Assembly: GCA_030065875.1 (NCBI GenBank)
Contig: JASJCR010000014.1
Coordinates: 17,341 to 81,340, forward strand
Source of the DNA: Ardenticatenaceae bacterium
GTDB taxonomy: Bacteria > Chloroflexota > Anaerolineae > Promineifilales > Promineifilaceae
Direction of reading: 5' to 3'
Length of the DNA stretch: 64,000 nucleotides
The position numbers and the translations under genes were made by a program. Position 1 is the first letter of the stretch; every line of letters begins with the position of its first letter. Of the stretch, positions 16,456 through 26,609 are shown piece after piece. The notes beneath the pieces were generated by a model that was given only the letters and a program-made list of their open reading frames with translations, was not told the origin of the DNA and did not search any database.

Positions 16456-19400
16456 ATGACCTTCACACCCCGTAACCTGCTGGCCAAAACCGGTTTGTTT
16501 ATATTGCTTCTCGTTGGCACCCAGCTGCTATCCCCTACCTTGGTGGTGGCTGAAGATGCGCAGCAGCAGCCGCAGCCGGGCGAACCGGATCGGCCAACGA
16601 TGGATTTTCAACCTCCGGCCGATGCCGATTCGCTGGCGGATTTTTCTCCCCGCGGTTCTCAACGCGTGGAGGTCAAGCAAATAAACACGGGATCGTCTGA
16701 CGTTAACCCTCTTGACGAAGCAGCCGTTGTAGATAGGGCCACAGCTGTAGGGATTGAAAATGTAAGTAAGACCTTCAATCCCAGACGGGATACCGTCTTT
16801 GCCTCTGGAGAAGAGTTTTCGCTTCTCATTGAGCAGGATACCTTTGGGGAACAGGTGGAATTAAAAATCGATTATCTTACCGTGGGCACCTCCCCCATAA
16901 AGAAGCACGATCAGTTGACCCAACTCGCTGAAAAAAGTGATATCCCGGTGGCCGATAGACCAAATGATCTGGTCATAATTCCGGAATCAACCAGCTTATT
17001 CAAAATCTCTCTGGAAACAATTAGCTTAAGTTCGGGGCAAGTCATCACAAAATTTGAGAAGCCGGTGCGCATGGCGATTGACCTGCGAGGGTACGGGTAT
17101 GATCTGAAACAGGATGGTGGCTATTTCTTTATCGCCTATGAAGATCCGGAAAGTCCAGGCACCTTTATCGACATTCCAACAACGGTTCATCAAGAAGACG
17201 GTCTTATCAGCGGCGAAACCGATCATTTTTCCAACTGGATTTCTGGATGGCGGCCGGAGTCCTGGTCTTTAGAGTGGCAGCCCCCAACTGTGGCAGAGTT
17301 TACCGGGGCGGCTACCTACAGCTACCCCATCGACGTCCCACCTGGCCGGGCAGGCCTACAGCCTCAGGTGGCTTTGAATTACTCATCATCATCCTTAAAT
17401 GGTGCCGTCAGAAGGGTATCAATGGGAACCGTTGCCACTGGTTGGTCGATCTCGGATATCAACATCACGCGAGTCAAATCAGAGCAGCAGCCTGGTGGCA
17501 TCGATTATGCCAATGAATTTCGACTGGTCATTAACGGCCAGGGGCATCGCCTGATCCAGGGATCCACCACCAATGGAGTCATTACATTCTACGCTGAAAA
17601 TGCCCCAAATATTCGGGTGGAAAATTACGGGGGGCTGCGGTGGAATGATGATGTAAATCATCATAATTACTGGATTGTTAAAACCGGTGATGGGCTGACT
17701 TATCGGCTTGGATTTACCAATAATCACCCCCATGGTCCATATACCAATCCTTCGGTAACATACCAAAAGACGCAGTTAAATGAAGGCTCCATTCGCTATG
17801 AAGCAACTGCCTGGCACGTTGACACCATAACCGACCCACTCGGCAACCAGATTTTGTATCAATACATTCGCGTTTCAAGACATGAATCAATAGCCTACGG
17901 GTGCCCATGGGGAGGGGGTTGCATCTTTAAAATTTGGAACAACACCGCTCAAGTATCCGAAATTCTCTATAACTTCACCTCCACTGCTACCCCCAACAAC
18001 CCGGTTCCATCTGACATCGGCCGACTCAACGTGACCACCGGCGTGACGGCCGGGTCGAAAATTGTCTTTAACTACGGCGACGAAACCCGTTTGGCTTCGA
18101 TTGACGTGTATCATGGGCATGCCGCAGCCAATACCAATACGTTGACGCTCACTCGCCAATATTCAGTAACAGCGCTCAACCCATCTGTGCCCAATCCATC
18201 GGTCTGTGACAAGCGAAATGTCGACGGCTCTTATGAAACCCGCCTCATCTACACTCGAGTGATAACCCAAATCCAGGCGTGGACAAAGGACGTGGCCGGC
18301 ACCTGGTATGCTTTGCCGGCTACCACCTTCACCTATGTCGATCAACCACACATTCACCATCAGGGTCAGGGGTGCTTTATTTACAAATATTTGCAGCGCG
18401 TATCTAATGGGTATGGTGGGTATTCTGATTTTATCTACGGCAGTGACGGCCGCGGTAGAGGTCCGGATTACACCAACTGTAAAGGATGGGAGGAGGGTGA
18501 TCCACCCTGTGTAGAGGAATTCCCCAGTGTGGGCTACAACTATCGCGTGTTTGATATTCGCAGTGGGGATTGGCACAATGACTTAAATGCGCCGACTGAA
18601 CAAACCCGCACGACGTATGAATATATTGGCGTGTGTTACGATCAGGAATCTCCCAACGACCCCCATTGTCAACAGCCGGATACAACCGCGATGTACGGCA
18701 ACATTGGTGGGCATGCCAAAGTAATTGTGACCCTGCATGATTTTGATATGACGACGCCTCTGCACAGAACTATCACCGAGTACCATACCGATATCAATCG
18801 TTTTGGGCGGCCGTTTATCCAGCGCTCCGGCCCACCCAATCTAAGCGATTCACGCGAATTGGTTCCTGGCAAAGAAGATCGGGTAGAAACATCTTACATT
18901 ACCACCTCTTTTTCGAGCTACAATGTTCCGTTCACCCATCAATTTGAAATCAAAACCTATCATACCGACTACGGTTGGAATGCCCCGCAAGGCAACATTT
19001 CGAGCAAAGTGATTTACGAGTATTCCAACACCGGGAGTTATCAAATTGATGAGGCTGGAAATAATCGACAATTCGGGCAAATTACCCGCATTTTGGAATA
19101 TGATAGCGCCACCGCCACAACGCCATATCGCACAACCAGACGATATACATTTGGGCGTACAGACAACGGACACTGGATAATTCGCAATAAAAGTCAAGGC
19201 ATTTATGAAGGGGGTGGAGCAACTGTTAACGAGCTGATTCAGGCGAATTGGTATTATTACGATCAGAATACCAATTTCCAAAACTCTGCTGCAGCACAGC
19301 TCACCGATGGTTTGCTGCGCCGAGAACGCGTTAGCATCCCTGTTGGATGTAGCAATGTGGTTGGTCCTGTTATTGCCAATTGCGCAAATGGATTTCAGAC

Positions 19401-22400
19401 CATCGATCAACAATATACATACGATCTATACGGCAACGTCATAAATCAAATTAGCTATGCCGATTACGGATATTTGACTACGGATGCCTCTTGGCAGCAT
19501 TTGGACGTCATGCCCACCCAGGCGCGCACAACGACAATTAACTATGACAGTAAATACAACTTGTATCCTCTCTCGGTAACCAACCCGGCAGCACAAACCA
19601 CCTCGTTCGAAATTTGGGGATTTAACAACGTGCCGCTTAGCGGATTTCAAACCCAAACCGGGCTACTGCGTCGGGTAACCGATGTTTCCAACAACAACAT
19701 CAGTACCCTATACGAATACGATCCGTTTGGCCGCCTCTATGAGGTGTATGAAGGGCACGATACCATCGGCTTTGGCGACAGCGATAAAACAAACGGTAAT
19801 CCGCTTAGTCGAACCAATTACTATGACAACAGTTGGGATGGCATTCATCTTCCAACCGTTAATGGAAAGACATTTGTTATCGCGAACCTAATCCGCCCCG
19901 ACGAGCCCGGATTTGAATTCCGCACGGTGACATATCTTGATGGATACGGTCGGGAGATTCAAAGCCAGCAACGTAAAGTGGATGTCAACGGCAGCGGCCC
20001 CAATCAGCGCATCATCGTCACCAAAGCATATGATGCCATGGGGAATCTCGTTTGTGAAACCGCTCCGTATCACATTCCGCATAGTACCGGTTATCACAAT
20101 GAAATTTGTACCGATCGACCACACACGTTTTCATCTATCGATACCCAGGATATCAGCCGCAGTACAACAACTTATGCGGATGGGACAACAACCGAAACGT
20201 ATGGCGCCATACGTCCCAATGTTGGTGATGGAACCCAAATCGATCCTTCCGGCAACTTTTATTCCGTAATTTCGACGGTGGATGCCAACGATTACGCCAA
20301 AAGCACCGCCACCAACAGCCGAGGGCAGTTGAGCTACGTGATTGAATACCTCCCACTGCCCAGCGGGGCCTCTGCCCGGCCGGTCTATGCCAAAACCCAT
20401 TATGAATATGATCTACTGGGCAACCTGACCGAGGTAACTGACGCCAAAGGGAACGTCTCGACCATAACTTACAACAACTTTGGCCAAAAAATTGGCATGG
20501 ATGACCCCGATATGGGCAGCTGGGAATACGCGTATGATGGTGCCGGTAATCTGATTTCTCAAACCGATGCCAATGGGAACCACCTCTGTTTTTATTACGA
20601 TAATCTCGATCGAATGATTCTCAAAAGTAAAACAAGCGGTGCAACCTGTGAATCCTACGCCAATGCCCCCAAAAGTGGCCCCAACTGGTTGGCTACCTAT
20701 GAATATGATCAGGCGGTTTCTTACGGCGGTGAGACGTATGGGAATTTTAAAGGGGCTCTCTCCCGAGTTTCCTGGGCTCCCGATGGAACCACCAATTTTG
20801 AGCTGTTTCAATATGACGGTGAAGGGCGACCCACCAAACATACGCGGGTCATCAACAGCCGGCCGTTCACCATGGAAACCGTATCGTTTGATCCTCTTGA
20901 TCGGCCGCTGGTCATTCAATACCCCGATGGCGAGCAGATAACCAAGACCTATGATCGACAGGGGGAAAACCAGCTGTGGATCGACGACGGCACTACCTTA
21001 CTCGTCAATGATATTCAATACAACGAGCGCGGTCAGATGACCTTGCTCGATCGGGGTGGCACGATCGCTGATACCACATACGATTATTACGGATCAACCG
21101 GAACCAATGGCAACAGCAATTTCCGCTTAAAAACGATTCAGCATGGAATTCCCAGCACGGATGCCTATCCAAATTACTCCTTTGTGTACGACAAGGTTGG
21201 CAATATTCTCGAGCTGCAGGAAGAGGTCAATTCAACCCAAAATGGGTTGATCAATCAAACCCAAACGTTTGTCTATGATCATTTATATCGGTTGACATCC
21301 GCTTCCGCGCCGGTTTCCGCGAGTTTGACGGCCTTCTCAAACACCTACGCTTATGATGAAATCGGCAATTTGACCAGCAAAAATGGACAAACCTACAGCT
21401 ATGATAACGATCAGCCGCATGCTGTCGACGAGGTCGGCAACGATGTCTATCGCTATGATAACAATGGCAATATGATCTATCGCAATGATGGTGATGGGTC
21501 CTACTGGCAGGAATTTGACAGCGAAAATCGCCTGTCCAGCGTGGCTGTCAATGTGGCTGAAGGGAATATCGCTCTTCAATCAACAACCTATTCAACTGTG
21601 GGAGGGGCTGGAAAAGCGGTTGATGGCATCACAAATGGGGACTATTATGCGCACAATTCCGTCACCCATACAAACGATCAAGCGCAGCCATTTTGGGTGG
21701 TCGATTTCTTTGAAGAACATCAAATTAGCCACATTCGCATCTGGAACCGGACCGACTGCTGCTCAGATCGGCTAACAGATTTCACCGTTACCGTGTCATC
21801 CGGGCCGCACAGCTGGCAATACGTTCATTCTGGGCCGGCCGGGGAGATCGTTGATATCGATGTCGGCGGTCAGCCAGGTCAAGTCGTGCGAGTTCAGCTG
21901 AATGGGACAGGTATACTCTCCTTGGCTGAAGTAGAAGTTTTTGCCGAAGCGGACAGCGTAACAAATTTCTATTACGATCCCAGTGGTCAGCGCACGATGA
22001 CGGTGGAACCAGATGGCTCCACGACTTACTACCCCTTCCCCAACTATGAAGAATCGGTGGGCAATACGCCGGTGGTAGACATCTCCGCCCAGTGGGGGCA
22101 GGGGTCCGGCAGCGGCACCGTGGTCATTCCGGCCAACACATCCTATACCCTCAACTGGACCAGTTCCGGTGCGGATGGTTGTGAAGCCAGCGGCAGCTGG
22201 TCGGGGAGCAAAGCGTTCTCCGGCAGTGAAGGGTTTGGCGGTTTTGCCTCCGGCAGTCGCACGCACACCCTGACCTGCGACAACCCGTTTGGGCCAACTG
22301 CGGCGACGGTGATTGTGCAGATTGAAGCGCCAACCCCTACACCTACTAACACGCCAGTGCCAACCAACACGCCCACGGCAACCCCGCTGCCAACAAATAC

Positions 22401-24600
22401 GCCGACAGCGACTTCAACACCAACCAGCACACCAACAGTGACTCTTACACCTGAACCAACAGGTACTCCTTCAACAATCAAAATCAATTTTCAGCCGGAT
22501 TCCGTACCTGTACCCGCTGGGTATCTGGCCGATTCCGGTCTGGTATATGGCGATCGGGGGAATGGGTACAGCTATGGTTGGAATGCCCTGATTGATGATG
22601 GCACCAACGATGTCAATTACAGTGGTCATGCCGACGAACGATTTGATACCAATATCGTGACCGACAACTGGCAAAATCCCGATGGCGTCTGGGAAATCGC
22701 CGTGCCCAATGACACTTACCAGGTGCGCCTGGTGGTGGGCTCACTCCATCCGGACGATTGGGCCATATACGGCATCCAGGTGGAAGGCACCACTGTGGTG
22801 GACACAGGTGGCAATTGGGTGAACGGTCAACAGTACGATGAAACGGTCAATGTCTCCGTGACCGATGGGCGCTTAACGGTAAGCAATCTCAGTGGGTCGA
22901 TTAGCAATTTATTGGCCTTTATTGAGATCACGGGAAGTGGTGGGCCGAGTTCAACCCCCACCCCTTCGCCGACGCCTGGTTCGGGGAGCGTCATCCAGAT
23001 CAATTTCCAACCGGGGTCTTCCAGTGTACCGGCCGGGTATTTGGTGGATTCCGGGGAGGCGCACGGCAATCGGGGCAACGGGTATACCTATGGATGGGAT
23101 CAACTCAACGACAAGACCCGTGATCGTGGAGCGCACAGCGACCAGCGGTACGATACCCTCAATCATTTTGAGAACGGGGGAGACCGGACCTGGACGATTG
23201 ATCTGGCCAACGGTGATTACGATGTCGATCTCTACCTGGGTGATCCCTCGTACACCAACCAGAACAACAGCGTGGAGATCAACGGCGTGACTTACACCGA
23301 CCCGGACGGCCAGGACAATTACGATGAATATCAGGTGACCGTGACGGTCACCAATGGACAGATGACCATCGCGCAAGCCGCGGGCGGCAACAACGCCAAG
23401 ATCCAGTTTATCCATATTGAACAGGTCGCCAGTGGGGCGTCAACGGGCTCTTCCAAGGTGCTGGCCAGCTGGGCTGAGCCGGTAGACAAGGAGACGACGC
23501 TCAGCGATATGAAGATGGTGCGCGGCCAGAATGTGGGGTTAAAGCCGCATCACGTGGTGGCCACGGCTCAGAACCAGAGTGGTGGGCAGGCGGTAACCAT
23601 CACCCGCAAGACGTACCTGGCGGCCGGTCAGCCGATCGCCATCGATGTTTCTGGTAGTCTCCATACGGACGAGAACGGCCTTTTCTATATCTACACCGAC
23701 CATCTGGGCAGCGCCAGCACGATTGTAAACGGCAGTGACGGATCGGTCAAAGATGAATCGCGCTTCTACCCCTTTGGGGAGTATCGCAGCGGCAGCGGCT
23801 CCAGCGTGACCGACCGGGGCTTTACCGGGCACCAGCATAATGACAATTTGGGCTTAATCTACATGAACGCGCGCTATTATGTGCCAAACACGAACCGCAT
23901 GGTTTCTCCCGACACCATTGTACCAGATGCCAAAGACCCGCAAAGCTTTAACAGATATAGTTACGCCTTAAATAATCCTGTTAAATACACGGATCCAAGT
24001 GGGCACTGTGTTTATGTACCTCCGTTCGATACTGCTGTCTGTATTGCGCTGTTAGCCCTCACGTTAACAGGTGATTCGGAGCAGCCACCCGTTCCTGACA
24101 ATTACCCAAACCACACTACCCTTTCGCTGGGATGTACGGATACTTTAGCAGATTGTTTTCAGGCAAGAAGTCTAAGACAATTCGAAGACTATGAACAGAT
24201 TGACCAAGAGGAGTTTAATAATTTGTTAGACACCGTTGCTGAAGATCTTTACGCCCATGATATACCTACTAATTTAGGTGGACAATGGGTAGCCGGGCGT
24301 GGAGCTTATGATACCCCATTTTACAATGGAGAGGGACGTGGAGGACTGCCCCCCGGTGAAGGCTATGACAGCAATCAGCAAATATGTTTAGATCAAGGAT
24401 GTTTTGGCCGATCAGAAGTTAATTACATTGCCCAAGGTATGTGGGCTGCGGCAGGGGGTTATAGTTTAGATGACGCACTAGATCAGACTGAGGCGTGGAA
24501 TGAATTATCCTATGGTCAAGATGCCTCACCGGGTAAATTATATTGGACGGAATATGGCTATAATTGGTACATTGAATGGATTCAACAACAGGAGGAATAA
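16456..24600 (+). CDS. Giant secreted RHS/YD-repeat protein with inserted beta-sandwich domains
   Basis: 2714 residues. Domains in order: a signal peptide (1-~32); an SpvB/TcaC-like N-terminal region with YSYPIDVPPGRAGLQPQVA near 285; a long YD-repeat shell (~480-1700); a discoidin-like F5/8 type C domain (~1701-1832); a Thr/Pro linker of PTxTP units (~1955-2005); two malectin-like domains (~2006-2164 and ~2178-2327, both opening xIxINFQP and containing NRGNGYTYGW-like cores); the RHS core (~2411-2517, YTDHLGSAS to NNPVKYTDPSG); and a ~197-residue variable tip. RHS shells encapsulate a C-terminal toxin or adhesin. Here the inserted lectin-like modules suggest surface or glycan contact. AGGAG lies 8 nt before the ATG. 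The tip is AT-richer than the shell. Confidence 0.9.
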   Translation: MTFTPRNLLAKTGLFILLLVGTQLLSPTLVVAEDAQQQPQPGEPDRPTMDFQPPADADSLADFSPRGSQRVEVKQINTGSSDVNPLDEAAVVDRATAVGIENVSKTFNPRRDTVFASGEEFSLLIEQDTFGEQVELKIDYLTVGTSPIKKHDQLTQLAEKSDIPVADRPNDLVIIPESTSLFKISLETISLSSGQVITKFEKPVRMAIDLRGYGYDLKQDGGYFFIAYEDPESPGTFIDIPTTVHQEDGLISGETDHFSNWISGWRPESWSLEWQPPTVAEFTGAATYSYPIDVPPGRAGLQPQVALNYSSSSLNGAVRRVSMGTVATGWSISDINITRVKSEQQPGGIDYANEFRLVINGQGHRLIQGSTTNGVITFYAENAPNIRVENYGGLRWNDDVNHHNYWIVKTGDGLTYRLGFTNNHPHGPYTNPSVTYQKTQLNEGSIRYEATAWHVDTITDPLGNQILYQYIRVSRHESIAYGCPWGGGCIFKIWNNTAQVSEILYNFTSTATPNNPVPSDIGRLNVTTGVTAGSKIVFNYGDETRLASIDVYHGHAAANTNTLTLTRQYSVTALNPSVPNPSVCDKRNVDGSYETRLIYTRVITQIQAWTKDVAGTWYALPATTFTYVDQPHIHHQGQGCFIYKYLQRVSNGYGGYSDFIYGSDGRGRGPDYTNCKGWEEGDPPCVEEFPSVGYNYRVFDIRSGDWHNDLNAPTEQTRTTYEYIGVCYDQESPNDPHCQQPDTTAMYGNIGGHAKVIVTLHDFDMTTPLHRTITEYHTDINRFGRPFIQRSGPPNLSDSRELVPGKEDRVETSYITTSFSSYNVPFTHQFEIKTYHTDYGWNAPQGNISSKVIYEYSNTGSYQIDEAGNNRQFGQITRILEYDSATATTPYRTTRRYTFGRTDNGHWIIRNKSQGIYEGGGATVNELIQANWYYYDQNTNFQNSAAAQLTDGLLRRERVSIPVGCSNVVGPVIANCANGFQTIDQQYTYDLYGNVINQISYADYGYLTTDASWQHLDVMPTQARTTTINYDSKYNLYPLSVTNPAAQTTSFEIWGFNNVPLSGFQTQTGLLRRVTDVSNNNISTLYEYDPFGRLYEVYEGHDTIGFGDSDKTNGNPLSRTNYYDNSWDGIHLPTVNGKTFVIANLIRPDEPGFEFRTVTYLDGYGREIQSQQRKVDVNGSGPNQRIIVTKAYDAMGNLVCETAPYHIPHSTGYHNEICTDRPHTFSSIDTQDISRSTTTYADGTTTETYGAIRPNVGDGTQIDPSGNFYSVISTVDANDYAKSTATNSRGQLSYVIEYLPLPSGASARPVYAKTHYEYDLLGNLTEVTDAKGNVSTITYNNFGQKIGMDDPDMGSWEYAYDGAGNLISQTDANGNHLCFYYDNLDRMILKSKTSGATCESYANAPKSGPNWLATYEYDQAVSYGGETYGNFKGALSRVSWAPDGTTNFELFQYDGEGRPTKHTRVINSRPFTMETVSFDPLDRPLVIQYPDGEQITKTYDRQGENQLWIDDGTTLLVNDIQYNERGQMTLLDRGGTIADTTYDYYGSTGTNGNSNFRLKTIQHGIPSTDAYPNYSFVYDKVGNILELQEEVNSTQNGLINQTQTFVYDHLYRLTSASAPVSASLTAFSNTYAYDEIGNLTSKNGQTYSYDNDQPHAVDEVGNDVYRYDNNGNMIYRNDGDGSYWQEFDSENRLSSVAVNVAEGNIALQSTTYSTVGGAGKAVDGITNGDYYAHNSVTHTNDQAQPFWVVDFFEEHQISHIRIWNRTDCCSDRLTDFTVTVSSGPHSWQYVHSGPAGEIVDIDVGGQPGQVVRVQLNGTGILSLAEVEVFAEADSVTNFYYDPSGQRTMTVEPDGSTTYYPFPNYEESVGNTPVVDISAQWGQGSGSGTVVIPANTSYTLNWTSSGADGCEASGSWSGSKAFSGSEGFGGFASGSRTHTLTCDNPFGPTAATVIVQIEAPTPTPTNTPVPTNTPTATPLPTNTPTATSTPTSTPTVTLTPEPTGTPSTIKINFQPDSVPVPAGYLADSGLVYGDRGNGYSYGWNALIDDGTNDVNYSGHADERFDTNIVTDNWQNPDGVWEIAVPNDTYQVRLVVGSLHPDDWAIYGIQVEGTTVVDTGGNWVNGQQYDETVNVSVTDGRLTVSNLSGSISNLLAFIEITGSGGPSSTPTPSPTPGSGSVIQINFQPGSSSVPAGYLVDSGEAHGNRGNGYTYGWDQLNDKTRDRGAHSDQRYDTLNHFENGGDRTWTIDLANGDYDVDLYLGDPSYTNQNNSVEINGVTYTDPDGQDNYDEYQVTVTVTNGQMTIAQAAGGNNAKIQFIHIEQVASGASTGSSKVLASWAEPVDKETTLSDMKMVRGQNVGLKPHHVVATAQNQSGGQAVTITRKTYLAAGQPIAIDVSGSLHTDENGLFYIYTDHLGSASTIVNGSDGSVKDESRFYPFGEYRSGSGSSVTDRGFTGHQHNDNLGLIYMNARYYVPNTNRMVSPDTIVPDAKDPQSFNRYSYALNNPVKYTDPSGHCVYVPPFDTAVCIALLALTLTGDSEQPPVPDNYPNHTTLSLGCTDTLADCFQARSLRQFEDYEQIDQEEFNNLLDTVAEDLYAHDIPTNLGGQWVAGRGAYDTPFYNGEGRGGLPPGEGYDSNQQICLDQGCFGRSEVNYIAQGMWAAAGGYSLDDALDQTEAWNELSYGQDASPGKLYWTEYGYNWYIEWIQQQEE

Positions 24601-24610
24601 GAAAGAAGCT

Positions 24611-25162
24611 ATGAAAAAAAACACTTTTCTTTTTCTTTTTCTTCTCTTCTTTGTGTGTCTTGTAAGCTGCAAATCTACGACCCACGAGACCTATTCAAGT
24701 GATTTGTTGGGGTTGCAGTTAGTAATCCCATCTGATTGGGACTTTGAAGAAACTGACCGATTTTTGTCCTTAATGATAAGCCCATCAAGTAGTGAAAATA
24801 AAGACTTTGTTTCCATAAATATATTTCAAAACTCGAACGTTGAGAGAGACCTTAGTAACGCATTAGAAGAAGAAGTAAACCATCTGAAAGATCGGTGGTC
24901 ATTAGATGAAATTGCTTTTGTTAAGCCTATCGAAGAAAGTACCCTAAATGGTTTCGAAGTCGCCAAGGTCACGATTGAAGCTCCTGTACAGTCTCAAAAT
25001 GAGGAGAGAAAGAATAATTCAAGTACTTTCCAGCCTATGGATGTTATGGTGCTGGATGCAGGTGATAGATTTATAGTGATCATTTTTCGAAAAAGTACTA
25101 TCAATCCTGATTTGAACGACGAAGGTCAAAATATTATTAATAGTATTAGAGCGTATCCATAA
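24611..25162 (+). CDS. Small lipoprotein downstream of the RHS tip
   Basis: 183 residues. A signal peptide ends in the lipobox LVSC with C20 as the lipidation site; the mature part is acidic/polar and begins near SSDLLGLQLVIPSDW, resembling PsbP/Mog1-like folds. It starts 10 nt after the RHS stop, and the whole gene is clearly AT-richer than the surroundings, like the RHS tip. That position is where immunity or partner proteins of RHS toxins are normally encoded, so a cognate protective or accessory role is plausible but not shown. The ATG at 24611 is chosen because the signal peptide begins there; the frame runs further upstream inside the RHS gene. Confidence 0.75.
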   Translation: MKKNTFLFLFLLFFVCLVSCKSTTHETYSSDLLGLQLVIPSDWDFEETDRFLSLMISPSSSENKDFVSINIFQNSNVERDLSNALEEEVNHLKDRWSLDEIAFVKPIEESTLNGFEVAKVTIEAPVQSQNEERKNNSSTFQPMDVMVLDAGDRFIVIIFRKSTINPDLNDEGQNIINSIRAYP

Positions 25163-25304
25163 ATCATTTCTGTCCCCTGTTACGGAGCGGTCTTCACAGT
25201 GGGCTGTGGCATGGCGTCTCGCCGCGCCGCTTGCCTCGCCCGTAGTAAGTCTGCTATTTGGCACTTACCTGTTCTTTCTTTGGGCAATGCCAAAAGAAAA
25301 AATC

Positions 25305-25341
25305 AAGGAAAAGGCTAGGCTCCCACGCCCAGCCTTTTCTT
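25305..25341. terminator. Hairpin between the lipoprotein gene and the recombinase remnant
   Basis: AAGGAAAAGGCT at the left pairs with AGCCTTTTCTT at the right across a GC-rich centre. It lies between the converging lipoprotein gene and recombinase fragment. The rest of 25163-25385 shows no gene. Confidence 0.45.
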
Positions 25342-25385
25342 GGTTCAGGTGCTGCTCATTCGTTCGTTAGCAACTGTTTTAGTGG

Positions 25386-25829
25386 CTAGCTTTGGTTTGT
25401 AGTGGCTGGTTGCACCAAACAGCGGCGCAGTTCGGCTAGAATCTGTTGCTGTTCGTCATTCAGGCCATCGTGACCCAGCTTGTCCAGCAGAGCAATCGCT
25501 TTTTTGGTGCTTGGTTTTGGTTCTAAAATGGCGTCCTGTTTACCCTCAATCTGCTCCATCGCTCGAAAAAAGTCCTGTATCACCACCTTGTGATGCACCC
25601 TGGCGTAGGTCATGGTGGTGTTGAGCCGCTGGTGGCCCAACAACGATTGAATCGTCGTGATTTTCGCCCCGGCATTCACCAGCTGGGTGGTAAACGTGTG
25701 CCGCAGCATATGCGGGGTGACCTCTGCTCCGGCAAGGTCTTCCCGACGCGCTGCGGCCGGTCTCCAGACCGCGCCGCAGTTTTTCATGAAGTCGATGGCG
25801 GTAGAATTTTCCGGGAATTTCGATTGCTT
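25386..25829 (-). pseudogene. Tyrosine recombinase/integrase, C-terminal fragment
   Basis: Only the last ~148 residues of a XerC/phage-integrase-type recombinase remain. Visible catalytic elements are HMLRHTFT (the H-x-x-R box), LLGHQRLNTTMTY (His and the nucleophile Tyr region) and YARVHHK. Upstream the frame reads ENSTAIDFMKN and then meets a stop at 25830-25832; the N-terminal DNA-binding half and first Arg are absent. A REP-like palindrome (25734-25778) lies inside the frame between MKN and the AGAEVTPH segment, where intact relatives usually run on without such an insert. It is a decayed remnant. Confidence 0.8.
25734..25778. repeat. REP-like palindrome, copy A (inside the recombinase fragment)
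   Basis: AAGGTCTTCCCGACGCGCTG followed by GCGGCCGGTCTCCAGACCG and CGCCGC. It matches the right half of copy B: GAGGTCTTCC, GCGCGCTGCGGCCGG, then a palindromic C/G tip. Confidence 0.7.
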
Positions 25830-25906
25830 TCACAAACTCAGCATGTTTGCGAGGGAAGAATGCTACTCAGAAATCGCATGGTCAATTAATCGTGGTGGAA
25901 GCAAAT

Positions 25907-26003
25907 GGCACGGCCAGAGGCCGGCCACAGCACATGAAAAAGACCTTGCCTTGCTCTGGTGAGGTCTTCCTAATGCGCGCTGCGGCCGGCCTCCGGCCGT
26001 GCC
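25907..26003. repeat. REP-like element, copy B (upstream of the RAYT gene)
   Basis: The outer arms GGCACGGCCAGAGGCCGGCC (25907-25926) and 25984-26003 pair at 19 of 20 positions. Inside, AAGACCTT and GAGGTCTT form a second hairpin. This is the size and shape of a RAYT-associated palindromic unit and lies 60 nt before the transposase gene. Confidence 0.8.
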
Positions 26004-26062
26004 GCCTGGTACCCATCCAAATCTCCCTTTCTCTCCATGAAAATTGAGGGTAAAATTTGCTT

Positions 26063-26602
26063 ATGGAGACTACAAAAATTCATGAGGGCTATGGAGTTTA
26101 CTACTTCACCTTCTCTATCATTCACTGGCTCCCGGTTTTCATTTCGGCCGAAGCATGCCTCCTCTTAACTGAGAGCCTGAATTTTTGTCACGCAAACAAA
26201 CACTTGCGGATCAATGCTTATGTAATTATGCCAACCCACGGACATTTTATCCTGTTTGATGCCGATTTTGATCAAAACCGCCTGCAAAAAACGATCACGG
26301 CCATGCGGCAATACACCGGGCGTCAACTTATAGAGTTTTGTGAGAAGAAGATGCCGGCCGTGTTTTCCCAAGTGATACAAACACCCAATCGCTCAGACCG
26401 AGGTCGGCAATTTTGGCAACAAAGTAAACATCCAATCGCCATTTGGTCCCGACCATTTTGGGTGAGCAAATTCAACTATTTGCACAATAATCCGTGCCGT
26501 AAGGGGTTGGTAAGAGGACCGGCCGACTGGCGTTTTTCATCCGCCCGGTATTGGATGAGTGAGGAAGAAAACGATGTGATCTTAACCGCCATTGAATGGT
26601 GA
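26063..26602 (+). CDS. REP-associated tyrosine transposase (RAYT, Y1/IS200-like)
   Basis: 179 residues. The single-strand transposase core has the HUH motif PTHGH (H59 and H61) and the catalytic tyrosine Y84 in MRQYTGRQL. The C-terminal family signature NNPCRKGLVRGPADWRFSSA is complete. RAYTs are domesticated single-strand nucleases that recognise and probably spread REP palindromes. REP-like copies flank this gene on both sides. The ATG at 26063 is preferred over a TTG two codons earlier. The gene looks intact. Confidence 0.9.
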   Translation: METTKIHEGYGVYYFTFSIIHWLPVFISAEACLLLTESLNFCHANKHLRINAYVIMPTHGHFILFDADFDQNRLQKTITAMRQYTGRQLIEFCEKKMPAVFSQVIQTPNRSDRGRQFWQQSKHPIAIWSRPFWVSKFNYLHNNPCRKGLVRGPADWRFSSARYWMSEEENDVILTAIEW

Positions 26603-26609
26603 GGCGAGT

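Noticed and set aside
16379..16459. Small coupled open frame ending ATGA at the RHS start (hydrophobic EAYLAIYLFAYAMIPLMI)
   Set aside because: It has no convincing start codon or ribosome site; only the stop/start overlap is suggestive.
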